Translations under genes and position numbers: made by a program
The notes under the pieces: model-generated
What the model was told of the DNA's origin: nothing
Seen by the model: the letters and a program-made list of their open reading frames with translations, nothing else
Database searches by the model: none
Part shown: one piece after another, positions 1 to 10,700 of the stretch
How the letters are laid out: the number at the start of each line of letters is the position of its first letter
Position numbering within the stretch: the first letter of the stretch is position 1
Assembly (NCBI GenBank): GCA_028622995.1
Contig: JAJQJQ010000016.1
Location: forward strand, 3,596,001 to 3,660,000
Length of the DNA stretch: 64,000 nt
From: Panagrolaimus kolymaensis
Lineage: Eukaryota; Nematoda; Chromadorea; Rhabditida; Panagrolaimidae
Direction of reading: 5' to 3'

Positions 1-1
1 A

Positions 2-835
2 ATCAAAAAATTTAAAGAATTTGCAAAAGAAACAATCCCAAAAACTCAAGAAGGTATTAGCTTTTTTGATGTAAAAAATCATGAAATGCTTGCATATCTT
101 ACGGATTTATCATATCTTATGGCAAAAATGAGTGTTGGTGAAAGTATTGAAAATGATCCATCATTGAATCGACTCATCAAATTGCGGGTTATTTTGGAAA
201 AAATGAAACCGATTGAAGGCAAACTTCGACCACAAGTTGATCGTCTTATTGGTTCTAAATCTGCTAAAACTGGTGAAAGTTCATTACGCGCTCGACCTGA
301 TCAATTTATTGTTAGTGATAAAGAAGATGGTGACTCTGAAGATGATGAAGTGGAAGAAGAAAAAAGCAAAAAATATGTTCCACCTAAAATTCACGCTGTT
401 CAATATGAAGGAGATGAGCATGAAAAAGAAGCAAGAAAACTTGAACAAGCTAAGCGAAGAGCCATGCAAAGCAGTTTGATCCGTGATTTACATGCTCAAT
501 ACAGTGAAGCGCCTGAAGAAGTTTTCGATGAATCTCGTGCAAAAGAATCCAAAAATGAAAAAGAAAGGCGACAATATGAAGAAGCAAACTTTGTTCGTTT
601 ACAAGTTAATAAAAAAGAACAAGCACAAGAGAAGAAACGAAAGCAAATGGATGATCTTGATACTCTACTTAATTTTGGTGATTATATGGCTGATGGTGGA
701 AAGAAAAGCGGAACGAAGCGTAAACGAACCAGCAATGGTGGTGGTGGTAAAGGCCAAGGAAAGGGAGCTAAAAGATTTAAGAAATCTCCTGGTGGAAAGA
801 AAGGTGGCAAAAGAAAATCTTTTAAGAAAAAATAA
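2..835 (+). CDS. NGDN: Neuroguidin/Lcp5-like protein, 5'-partial
   Basis: The reading frame is open from the window edge (base 2), so the true start lies upstream; 277 codons are visible. The N-terminal part reads like the Sas10/Utp3/C1D domain of neuroguidin, with the conserved stretch around KLRPQVDRLIG. It is followed by an acidic segment (DKEDGDSEDDEVEEE), the conserved YVPPKIHAVQYEGDE block, a long charged helix, and a Lys/Gly-rich basic tail ending in KRKSFKKK that would act as a nuclear/nucleolar signal. Family knowledge: NGDN/Lcp5 works in the small-subunit processome during 18S rRNA maturation. No intron is seen in this part. The stop codon is only 74 bp from the stop of the convergent receptor gene, so the two 3' ends probably overlap. 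Identification is good; the missing N-terminus cannot be judged. Confidence 0.82.
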   Translation: MKKFKEFAKETIPKTQEGISFFDVKNHEMLAYLTDLSYLMAKMSVGESIENDPSLNRLIKLRVILEKMKPIEGKLRPQVDRLIGSKSAKTGESSLRARPDQFIVSDKEDGDSEDDEVEEEKSKKYVPPKIHAVQYEGDEHEKEARKLEQAKRRAMQSSLIRDLHAQYSEAPEEVFDESRAKESKNEKERRQYEEANFVRLQVNKKEQAQEKKRKQMDDLDTLLNFGDYMADGGKKSGTKRKRTSNGGGGKGQGKGAKRFKKSPGGKKGGKRKSFKKK

Positions 836-909
836 TTTGCTTTTTTTGTACTTGTTTTTGTTTTATTTTTTGTTGAGTTTGTTATAAAATTTTATTTGAA
901 AAATTTAAA

Positions 910-2796
910 TTATGCAATAATGTGTGGAGCACAAAATACAAAAGCTAAAGTGCAAGCTGTTATAAAAACTGAAAACGTAATCAAGCATGCACGATCAACG
1001 ACCATTGCAGCAAATTGCCAATCATGTTCGATGCTTTCTTTCTCATCTTCTTCAAATATTCGTGCTGTTATCTAAACTTCCTATTTTGATAAATGTTCAA
1101 AAATTTATGAATCTCACTTCTTTGAGTTCGGTATAAAGTTGATGGAGCAGGACTATTTGTGCATCTGTTGCTGGATCGCTAGGGACTGCTTTTGGACTCG
1201 CTATTGATTGTTCAATTTTTTTAAAAGGGTCAACACGTGGTTTTTCAACAATGCAGGTTCCTCGATGATATCGATAACCTGGTCTCTTCATCATTAATAA
1301 CCAAGGCAGCCATTCTAAAAGCACTCGACGAACAATGGTTGTCATAACATGAGTATCAGCAGCTCGAAAATGCAAATTTAAAATAACTACTGTAAAAATA
1401 ACTGATGCAGAAATCACAAGCATGCAAGTTGAAAAGAAAATTCCTAAAAATTAGTTGTGAATTTTGCTATTTATTTTTGGTGCTAACCGATTAATGGAAC
1501 CGAATCTGAAGTTGCTGGTGTCATTTCTCCTACCATACTTAGAAAGAAACAAACACTTAGCAAAATAGTTATTTCTAAAAATGAATTCATTTAGCTTTAT
1601 TATAATTTTAAAGGATTACCTAAAGTCATTTTCTCTCCTCCATCGGGCGGAAAACTAAATCTGAAAAATCGAACTTTAGAATACTAATTTAATAATTTTT
1701 AATTTACGAGAAAATGGTCATCATCGAAATCAATAAACTTGGAATTATCAAATTAAACCCTGAAAGTGTTTTTCATGTTTTGTATTAGTTTGTTTTAATA
1801 ACAGCCCTTATTATTTGACTACTTACAATAAAATAAAGTTCTTCGACGAATATGCATTGAAAATACAATAGTTGGATACGGTTCAGGGCAGCATTTGAAG
1901 AAGGTAACTTCTCGAGTTGCTGGCGATGAAATTAAATTCCATTCTCCATTCGTGACATAATCGGATAAATCCATTTGATGAATGGCATTTGTATCATCTG
2001 AATCTATTTGAAGGTCAATGGCAAATCCATGATAAGTCCAAGAACCAAACTAAAACTTCTTCTTTTAAGTGTTTAATTTTAAAATCAAGGCAAACTTTAA
2101 GATTGCAAATTTGATCATCGAATGGAAACCATGTTATCTGAAATATTGTAATCAAATGCCAATAATGGTAAAGATAAAAGCTTACAACCATGGGACATGT
2201 AAACTTTAAAATTCCCGGTGGAATCCAATTCACTTCCCCTGTATGGTAAACAAGTTGGTTGGATTTAAAAGTGGTGTCAAAATTCTCATCAGCAGAATTA
2301 TATCTAAATTTATGCTAACAAAAATTCTAAAAATTTTAAAAACTAAAACTAACAATAAAACATCGGGTTTCCAAATTTGTTCTAAAGATCCAGGAAATCG
2401 GACATCTGTAATACCACCATAATCCTCGGGGTTCCTACAAAAATAAACTAGATTATTATGATGCTTCCAACACAAAAAGGATTAAAACATGCCATTTTAA
2501 TTTATAATCAAACCAAATCTAAAAAAAGTTTCGCCAAATTAAAAAATCCAAGAATATTTTCTTTTCAAACTTACATATCGTATCCAAGCATTAACTTGAA
2601 CCATTTGATTTTTTTCATCAACATCAACAATTTGTTGTAAAAACATTCTCACTTTTACAACCAGAGCATCGCTAGAATTTTCTACAGGTCTTTCAAGAGC
2701 ATTATAATTATTTAATAAATCCGCATAAAGTCGTTGCTCATCTTCGGTAGCATTCACCAAAATCAAAAACGTAACAAAAATTGTTAAAATAATCAT
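910..2796 (-). CDS. Nicotinic acetylcholine receptor alpha-type subunit (ACR-16-like group)
   Basis: Eleven exons on the minus strand (2796-2575, 2518-2493, 2434-2354, 2303-2186, 2137-2096, 2049-1827, 1759-1708, 1660-1620, 1574-1488, 1443-1118, 1071-910) join into 459 codons. Visible: signal peptide (residues 1-16), WNPEDYGG ligand-domain motif, a Cys-loop with exactly 13 residues between C146 and C160, and adjacent cysteines C216-C217 in FKCCPEPYP, the mark of alpha subunits. TM1 follows, then PPDGGEK before TM2 (its Glu implies cation selectivity), TM3 after SDSVPLIG, a short cytoplasmic loop of roughly 100 residues, and TM4 ending in CAPHIIA. The C-terminus (DWQFAAMVVDR, APHIIA) resembles ACR-16/alpha7-type subunits. 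It would be a ligand-gated cation channel subunit at the plasma membrane of neurons or muscle. Intron 2 appears to begin with GC rather than GT. The exact C. elegans orthologue cannot be fixed by eye. Confidence 0.9.
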
Positions 2797-3984
2797 TCAA
2801 TTTTGATTATTCAGTTGTGAAAAAAAGATCGATCAGTCAAGAAAAAAAAACATGAAAAAATCATATTTTTTTTTTGTGTGTTTCTCCAACCCGATGATGA
2901 TGATGGATAAGTGGACTCTAGCTTCTTTTTTTTTTACTTTTCCCCTAGCTTATTTACTTACTCACTCACTCTATCTCTTTCTTTTGTAACACAAAAAAAA
3001 AGAAGAAGACGAAATCCCGCAATAAACAAACAAAGGATAATAAAAAGCTCTAAGATTTTTAAAGCTTAGAATAATAAGATTAATATGTATAAATGTGATT
3101 CCATCTGATAGAGATTGATATTCGAAGCTGATTTACAATATATTTAATATCGATGATTTCAAAGTATCAATTGAATTTATAGCTAATTTTGTGATACTTA
3201 TTTTCTAAATAAATTTATCATCCAATAAAAAAATTCTAAAATCTCTCTTCAACTCCATCTTTCGCGATATTCATATTATCATTGACTACATTCTTTAATT
3301 GGATAATGCGATTTACTATTCTTACATATTTTCTATAAAACAAAATCAGACATATCAGTCTTCGAACAACATTTTTATTACCTTTTTTTAATGTGTTTAT
3401 TTAATTACTACTTTGTAATGGAATTTTATTCCTTCGCCCGATTACCTAAAAAAATGATTGACGTTTTCATTGTCATTTCTTGTGGTTAAACATGGTTGAA
3501 TGTGGGTAAGAGAGAAAGAGAGAGAAAAGAAGAGCCAAATTTGTTCAAGAGTTTGAAAACCATTAACAAAAAAGTTATAACCAGAAAACTTTCATTTTTT
3601 GTTTATAAAAAATCTTCGTGTTTTTTTTTGTTCACGTCAATTTGCGTTTTCTTTCTTTTCCTTTTTTTGTTGGGCTTTTCCTCCCAATTAAATGCCTTAG
3701 GCAAAAAATGATGGGAGATGAAGCAATTTTTTCTCTCATGTAAAATTTTTCCCTTTCCCAACGCTATTTTACGTAATTGATCGCTTCATTTTGTCTCTTT
3801 TTTGGTTTTTTCATTCGTGAATATTTTTTTGGCAGCTTTCTTTCTCTTGTTTTTTTTGGTTGTTTCAATCCATTTTGGGATTTCGTGCAATCATCCTGTG
3901 TTGTTAAATTTATTATTTTATGATGTCTCATCATCAACCAAATGTTTTCAGGTCGGGAATTTCTTTTTTATATTTATTTCTACA
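2797..3984. other. Intergenic region between divergent receptor and PDZ genes
   Basis: T- and A-rich sequence with no gene seen. It should hold the promoters of both flanking genes. A TTTTCAG acceptor at about 3946-3952 may be a trans-splice site or the end of a 5' UTR intron of the PDZ gene. An open frame from 3802 reads through poly-T and gives only hydrophobic low-complexity peptide. Confidence 0.5.
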
Positions 3985-5057
3985 ATGGGTGTAATCTTCA
4001 GACGTTTTTCACATTCCATGGCAAAGATGCTACGGGTAAACAAATCACATTCAACTCAAAACGTCATCAAAGATGAAAATCCAGCAAATCAGAAAGAAGA
4101 TTTCTCATGTGTAAGTTTTTATTTTATTGGTGTTATTATACTTATAATGTTTGTATTTTTAGGAACCTACAAGTCCCGACCTTCTTCGTGATCAACAAAT
4201 ACTAACATCTAATTCAGCAACAGATTTTCGAAGAACTGTGATCCTCAACCGTGAGCCTAATCAATCATTTGGGTTTAGTCTTCAATCAGTCCTTATTGAA
4301 AAAGCAAACGAAGATAAAGCAGCTGAGAAAATTACATTTGTAAGCAAAGTTGAAGTTGATTCTCCTGCTGATATTGGTGGAATTGTACCAGGTTTGTATC
4401 TTTTTGTCCACAAAAAAGCATGCTTAATATTTTAGGTGATATCATTGTTGCAATTGATGGTGAAGTCGTCGTGGATTATGGTCATGCTGATTTAATCTCA
4501 CTGATCCAAACTAAAACTCAAATGCGGGTTATTGTCATCTTTGAAAATATGGCAAAAAAGGTCGAATTGATATCAAAATATAATCAAACAGAAAAGTTAC
4601 TCGCTGAAAAAAAGAAAAAATTAGCTGAAGTTAATGATCAAATTGAAGATATTCTTTGCCGCCAAGGTTAGTCACAACATCATTCAAGGGTTTATTTCAT
4701 ATTTTTTCTGATAAATATTTCTAAAAACTCTGGTTTTCTTTTAGTCGTACATCATTGAGAGAAGTTTAAATTTTAAACTTTGCATAAAAGTTCGCGACTA
4801 CTTTGAATGATTTTAAAACTCCTAAACAGAAAATACCATTGTTTTTGTTTTTATGTTTTTCAACGTTTTTTGGAAAAATAAGTAAATATTTTGTTCATTT
4901 TTCAGATTCTGAAGGATCTCAAGGAAAATCAGGCGATGATGATGGTGCATTCTTAAGCTGTGAAGATTCCGCATATTCTGAAATAGCTTCTGGTCGTTTT
5001 TCACTTAAATCTATTGAGTCTTTGAATTTTGATGATGATTCAGTTCATTTTTGTTAG
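3985..5057 (+). CDS. PDZ-domain scaffold protein, tamalin (GRASP)/CYTIP-like
   Basis: Four exons (3985-4110, 4163-4391, 4436-4666, 4906-5057) give 245 codons. A single PDZ domain spans about residues 65-155: RRTVILNR opens it, SFGFSLQ is the carboxylate-binding loop, and ITFVSKVEVDSPADIGG..PGDIIVAIDGEVV follows. The phrase TFVSKVEVDSPA and the charged coiled-coil right after the PDZ (LISKYNQTEKLLAEKKKKLAEVND) fit the tamalin/GRASP and CYTIP family. These scaffolds link membrane receptors to cytohesin Arf-GEFs. The C-terminal quarter is Ser/Asp/Glu-rich and probably disordered. The start at 3985 was chosen because upstream in-frame sequence is poly-T low complexity. It lies 222 bp upstream of the LETMD1-like gene on the same strand. 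PDZ call firm, family assignment moderate. Confidence 0.72.
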
Positions 5058-5261
5058 CTTTGTGTTTTTCTTATTTTTGGATAAATTTGCCTTTCAATAT
5101 TTTTCTTGATTCTCTCTAACTTTTAACGATTACTGGTATTACTATTATTTTTTTCTTGTGTATTTTGACTGTATATAAATATTTTATCATCATGTTTTCA
5201 TTGAAAAACAAACGACGTTTACGCGATTATTGAATGCATTTTCTCGAGTTTTGTAATTTAT

Positions 5262-5270
5262 AGTTTATAG
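5262..5270 (+). promoter_or_regulatory. Possible trans-splice acceptor of the LETMD1-like gene
   Basis: A T-rich AGTTTATAG acceptor ends 9 nt before the ATG at 5280 and 213 nt after the stop codon of the upstream PDZ gene. No donor is obvious between them. Spacing and position fit a downstream operon gene receiving a spliced leader. This is an inference. Confidence 0.35.
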
Positions 5271-5279
5271 ATAAAAGCC

Positions 5280-6678
5280 ATGTTAGCAACGACATTAATT
5301 CGGCATCGAATGCCATTGCTTGAAACTAGATGCTTGGCTTATTATGGATCATTTCGATGGATGTGTACAAGTACTCCTGTTCCAAAGAAACCCGAAGGAA
5401 TTATGGCTAAAGGAATGCAAGGTTATGAAAATTATTTACAAAAGAATTGGCCAACAGCTTATAAATATCATCGAATGGTTGTTGATGGTAACACTTTGAT
5501 ATGTTCTATAGAGTAACCATTTTTATTAGCTTTTCAGGCTGCAAAGAATGTGTTTCTGATGTTAAAGCTTATTACTATATCCGTCGTGATCTTAAATCTG
5601 GTAAAACTTCTCTAGTTCAACTCTCACGTTCACAACTTGTAACCTATATTCAAGTAAGTCTGTTCTTAAGAAAGTTCAACAAAAATGATAGAGTACTTTT
5701 CTACAGTGTCCACCTGAGTTATTGCATCTTCTAACGCTTATAGTATTACTCCAATTTCCAATAGTCGGTGATATTGTTATTGTTCTTGTGTAAGTCTTAA
5801 CTTTTTTCTCTTCTGCTAACAATGCTTTTATTTATTTTGTACTCTATCATTTTTGGGATTTTTTTCGTTTAAATTTTGTGTTGATGATTATAATCCTAAT
5901 TCTTGCAGACTCGAAATGAGCTTGTCAAGGTAATTGCTATTGTGGTTATCTTCCCACTTCCATTTGCTTTCTATATTCTTGCAATCGCAATGTTAGTCTT
6001 TGATTTCATAATATTATAATGAATATTACCTTTTATAGGATCTTCTTCCCAAAGTATGTTTTAACTCGACATTTTTGGACTCAAGAACAAAAAAGAAAAT
6101 TTTGGATTGATTCACTCAATAACGCTGCCACTAATCATTACAAATCTTTGGTAGAGAAATTACCAAAAGAAGGCAAAGAACTTCACTTTCCTTTGGATAT
6201 TAAAGAATTGAAAAATGTTAAAGTGAAACCTCTTGATGAACTTGACTTTAGTCATTTGGTTAGTTTTCTTTTTATTATGATTCTTTTACTATTTTTTTAG
6301 TATCACCTTAGTCGCGTTCATCGCTTTTTACCTCTCAGTGCCGTTTCAAACCTTCAATGGCGTGCCAATGCATTAAAAAGTTTGGATTTAGTCATGAAGA
6401 AAGATATTGATTCAATTGATAATATGTCAACTGATGAATTATATACTGTAAGTTATTTTTTTTTTATCAATCGAGCATTTATCTATGTTTGTAATTTTTA
6501 GCAAATGTTTATTCGATGTCTCAATTTTGAAGGTTTATCTGATGAAGAAATACGAAAAGTTCTTCGTAAATGGATTAAAAACTCTGCCGATATTGGTTCG
6601 AACTCTTCACTTTATCTTCATGCTCCTGTGCTTCTTCAACACAACAAGAAAACAGCTTCGAATGATAATAATAATTAA
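5280..6678 (+). CDS. LETMD1: LETMD1-like mitochondrial inner-membrane protein with alternative TM exon
   Basis: Constant exons 5280-5487, 5538-5653, 6039-6258, 6301-6447 and 6502-6678 flank two alternative 83-nt exons (5707-5789 or 5909-5991). With either one the CDS is 316 codons. The start is basic and Arg-rich without acids (MLATTLIRHRMPLLETR), a likely mitochondrial presequence. After a soluble part comes one hydrophobic membrane segment encoded by the alternative exon, then IFFPKYVLTRHFWTQEQK, which matches the FPRQLL-RHFWT stretch of human LETMD1, and an all-helical LETM1-like ribosome-binding-type domain near the C-terminus (LRKWIKNS). LETMD1 and LETM1 proteins act in mitochondrial inner-membrane organisation and ion/translation homeostasis; the precise role here is not known. 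The gene may form an operon with the PDZ gene. Confidence 0.78.
5707..5991 (+). other. Tandem, apparently mutually exclusive 83-nt TM exons
   Basis: Exon A (5707-5789) and exon B (5909-5991) are both 83 nt, start in phase 0 and end two bases into a codon. Both have good splice sites (TTCTACAG and TTCTTGCAG; GTAAGT and GTTAGT). Each encodes a 28-residue segment with an E-L pair, a hydrophobic membrane span and a central Pro, at the same place in the protein. Only one exon at a time keeps the frame: including both gives TAA eight codons into exon B, and skipping both also leads to a stop in the next exon. No transcripts were available. Confidence 0.75.
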
Positions 6679-7708
6679 TTTATGGAAGAATAATAGGATT
6701 AGTTTATGAATGATTACTAGTCTTTATATTTTTATTGTAGAGTAATTTGATGTCAGATTTTGAACTTTTCTTTTTTGTTATAAAATTTGATTTTATCTCT
6801 TTCCATTTTTGTTTTTACACAGGTATTTTTTGTGTCAGTTTGATTTATAAAAAGCTGTTTTGTAGCGTTTAAGTTTGGAAACACAGGCGCCCCCGTTTTT
6901 TAATCATTTTTTTTTCTTTCAAAAAGCTTTGTTCTTGAATCTCTTTTTTGAGTGATGATTGTCTTTTTAGCGATTGCTTTTTTCGTTCATTTACTTACTA
7001 CTACCCTCTCTCAATAGATTGCTTTACAATTGCTCTATCTCTATCGGTTGTCATTTATTGAAAGGCAAAAATGGAGCACCCACACGCACTATCGACAACA
7101 CGCATTTTCTTCTTCGTGAGTGGCAAGCAGTAAGCTACTTTGTTGCCAGTAAGGTTGACTTGAAACAGCCCCCGCAAAGGCTATTTCATTTTCTTTTTCA
7201 TTTTGGAATAGCAAAATGGCAATTTTTTTGAAACAGGTGTTGCTTGGATCAAAGTTTTTGTGGAGGCGGAAGCCCAAGGGCGGCGAAGGAAAAGATATCG
7301 ATGTTTATCCCGAAAGAAATTATATGCAAAAGAAAAGAGAAAGACAATGCAAAAGAAGAAGAAAAAATGTGAAGACATAGATAGAAAAAGCGCCCTCGCT
7401 TTTGCTCCTTTTTTCTTCGATCACTGATCGAGAAACATTGACGATTGTGGCAATAACCAAGCAAACAAGCAGCATATGAAACGAACACAATCAAATCCCC
7501 TAAGGCGTACACGGCCACGGAAGCAAAAAATCAACGGCAACGATGATGTCGAAGGTGTGCGTCCGGGGCGGGCATCTTTTTTTCCTTTCGAGTCTCAGTA
7601 TTTTTGCTTTAACATCATTTGTGAAAAAGCAGGCTTCATCGCCACTTTTGACTTTGATTGTTCTATTTTGCGGCAGTATCTTAATTTTCTATCAAAAACT
7701 TAGCAGCC
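6679..7708. other. lev-11: 5' region of tropomyosin, upstream promoter
   Basis: No gene seen. This stretch should contain the muscle-type upstream promoter and 5' UTR. A likely acceptor (AAAACTTAG) ends at 7702, a few bases before the ATG at 7709, consistent with trans-splicing. Moderately GC-rich patches occur at about 6885-6897 and 7258-7290. Open frames here on both strands are short and unlike proteins. Confidence 0.45.
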
Positions 7709-10700
7709 ATGGACGCAATCAAGAAGAAGATGCAGGCAATGAAGATCGAGAAGGTTGGTATCACCATTTATTATTGTACATATTTTATTCGTGATTTTGT
7801 ACCATTTTTTTAAACTCTGGTTTTGCCAGAATTTTGCATTTTTTTCTCTTCTCTTTTTTGGGGTCAAATGGTTGCTTATTACCGTAGTAGTCTTATAGAA
7901 CCTTTAGAATAAAATTAGCAAACATACTAATTAGTATTTATATAATTTTAAAATATATTATATTTTGTATTAATAGAATACGGTTAAAAATTAAATTACT
8001 TTAGGTTAATTAATATTTAAGAAATCTGGTATAAAACCCTTTCTGTAAGTGTGAATTCATAGCTATCTTTAAAAGAACAAACCAATTATATCCCTGTATT
8101 TTTTTGCTTGTTGATAAAGTTCAAATTTTTTGATTTATATTTTTTTAAATAATGATTAAGAACTTTAATTTATATTGACAAAAAATTATTTTTTTATAAG
8201 AAAATTACTTTTTTTACTTTCACAACAAAATATTTTTTATCCCCTTAGAAAAAAAATACTGATGATGAAAAATCTCCGATTTCTTTTTCCCTTTTTATTT
8301 TTTGTATGTATGATACATCAAAAGACAATACAAGCAAAAAAAAGCATCTGCTTGTTTTATATGCCAAAAAACAATATTAAAAGAAAAACGTTTTACTTTA
8401 GCCTCTATTTTTGCCGTTCTAAATTTTTTAAACGGATGTTAGAACTTTTGTTACTTTCTTTTTTCTTTTCTTTCTTTTTGAATTAAAAAAAAGGACCAAA
8501 GGGCAACAACAACCACTGAAGTGCAGTCAGCAAGTCAGTCAGGCAGCCATTTGTCTTGATCTTTTTTTTTATTTCTTAAATCTCACATCGTCAGTTGTTG
8601 TTGTACTTTCAATTTTTTCATCCTTCTTGAAACAAAAAGTGAGAGATGATTAGATGGGAAAAGAGTAAAGAAACTTTGGAGAGACAACGACCCATTGAAT
8701 CGATTTGCAGACATGATCTTGAATAAAGCTCAAAGCTGTTGTTGTTTAAGCAAGCCAGGCTTTGCGTTGTTGGTTGAGTGATTGTGTAAAGTCGAAACAA
8801 GCTTTTTCTTTCAACTTTTTTATGTTGAAAAAGAAAGAAGAAGAAATTTTTTTCAAGGTGCGAAAGAGCAGACATACTTTCAAAGATATGAGATTTGTGG
8901 AGGAATTTGAGAACATAGTTTAAAGCAAATAAACAAGAATATTGTAAGCAAAAGTGAATACGGTAATATACAGTAGTAACTTATGTAAAAATATCTTTCA
9001 CATTTCCTTAGAATTTTACTCTATACTACAATCTTTTGTCTAATAAATAATATAAAAACTTCGTGAAAAATCCTTACCCTCATTTCACGAATAAAAATTC
9101 AAAATCTTTAGGATAATGCCCTCGATCGTGCCGATGCCGCTGAAGAAAAAGTCCGTCAAATCACTGAAAAGCTTGAACGCGTTGAAGAAGAACTTCGTGA
9201 TACCCAAAAAAAGATGATGCAAACCGAAAATGATCTTGATAAAGCCCAAGAAGATCTTTCTACAGCCAATAATTCCCTTGAAGAAAAGGACAAGAAAGTC
9301 CAAGAAGTAAGTTTTTTAAATCCCCCAAAAAAGAGTTTGGCTTTGTCGTCGGCGGCAATGGAATATGGCAAAGATTTAATTGGAGCAAACCCATTATTCA
9401 ATTTTGACCTACGCTCAAAAGTTCATCATTCATGAATGAAAAGAAAAAGAAAGGCGTGAAGAAAAGAAAATAAATTCGAAAGGTAAGTTATTATTTATTA
9501 TTCATAATTCTATATTTGTTTGAGTTCACTAATTGAGTCACAAATACACACAGAGAGGCACACGTTGAAAAAATGAAGAAAAGAGTGATCGGAAAACTCC
9601 ATCTCCGAAAATAACATGAAAAAATACATAGACACAAAAGGAGAGTGTTTGCATTATTCGCTTTTTTTCGAAACAAACCCAAAAAAGAGAAGCTCTTCGG
9701 TCCACTCATGCTCCATTTTTTTCCATCATTGCTTTGCTGGTGTTGTTGCCAGTCGCCAGCCACATTGCTGCTGCCTCAATGTTGCTCTTTTCCGCGATTT
9801 TCTCATTCATTTTTTTACTTCCAAAAAAAGCCTTTTTTTCAAAGAAGAAGAACGGAAGCATAAAACAAATTTTTTCCTTTATTTTTTTTCTTCCATATAA
9901 ATATTTTGTGTAAACGAACAAAAATTGGTACTCATTTATATAAATGTTTTATCGTCTAGTTTTTTTTTCTCTAACCACAATGGCTTTCGCCTCAGGGGTG
10001 CTAATCTAAAATCAAGATCGACTATTGCAGCGACCCAAAAAAGGGCGCGTCTCTCCAGTTTTTTTTAAGATTCAAAAAAGTTTTTCCATCTTTCTCTTTC
10101 TCTCAAATGAATGTCAGATCAAACACTTATGAAACAGCTGATCCTTACGGATTTCTCGTTTTTTTCAAATTTCTCTAATTTCTCCGTAAAAGAAAAATTC
10201 CTTCATAATCAATTTTCTGAAAAAGCTACATTTTTTTCTTCTTTTCGAGTTTTTCGAAGTTTGAGATTATTCACCTTCTTTCCTTGCTTTGGCTGCTGCT
10301 GCTTCATTTCTGTTTTCGACTTTTCAACTATTTTATGATTTTTTTACAATAAAAAAAGACGAAATTCATGAAGGAAAGCAGCTTTTTTGATTGATTTTTT
10401 ATGGACGCTGTTGCGATGAAACGAGAAGCGATGACTAATCTTTTTTTTTCTTCTTTCCTCCGACATGATTCTTTCTCATTATATATTTTTTTGTTTTTTC
10501 TGTAATAATAGCATTTTTTTCTCATCAACACTAAATTATTTTTCTTTTCTACCTTATCAATTCCATGATGGTTCAAAAATTATGCTATACGCAATAAATT
10601 TCTTCTCTCAGAAAAAAAGAAATTCATGCCTGTGATAACGTGAACTACTTCAAGTTGTTCCATTTTTTTCCTCCTATGTTTTACTCACTTTCGCTTGCTT

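Noticed and set aside
3802..3984. Hydrophobic N-terminal extension of the PDZ gene that could pass for a signal peptide
   Set aside because: It is coded by poly-T intergenic or 5' UTR sequence; tamalin-type proteins are cytosolic and the ATG at 3985 fits better.
7089..7518. Overlapping minus-strand open frames upstream of tropomyosin
   Set aside because: Low-complexity Phe/Ser/Lys peptides without family resemblance, in the promoter region; no splice pattern extends them.
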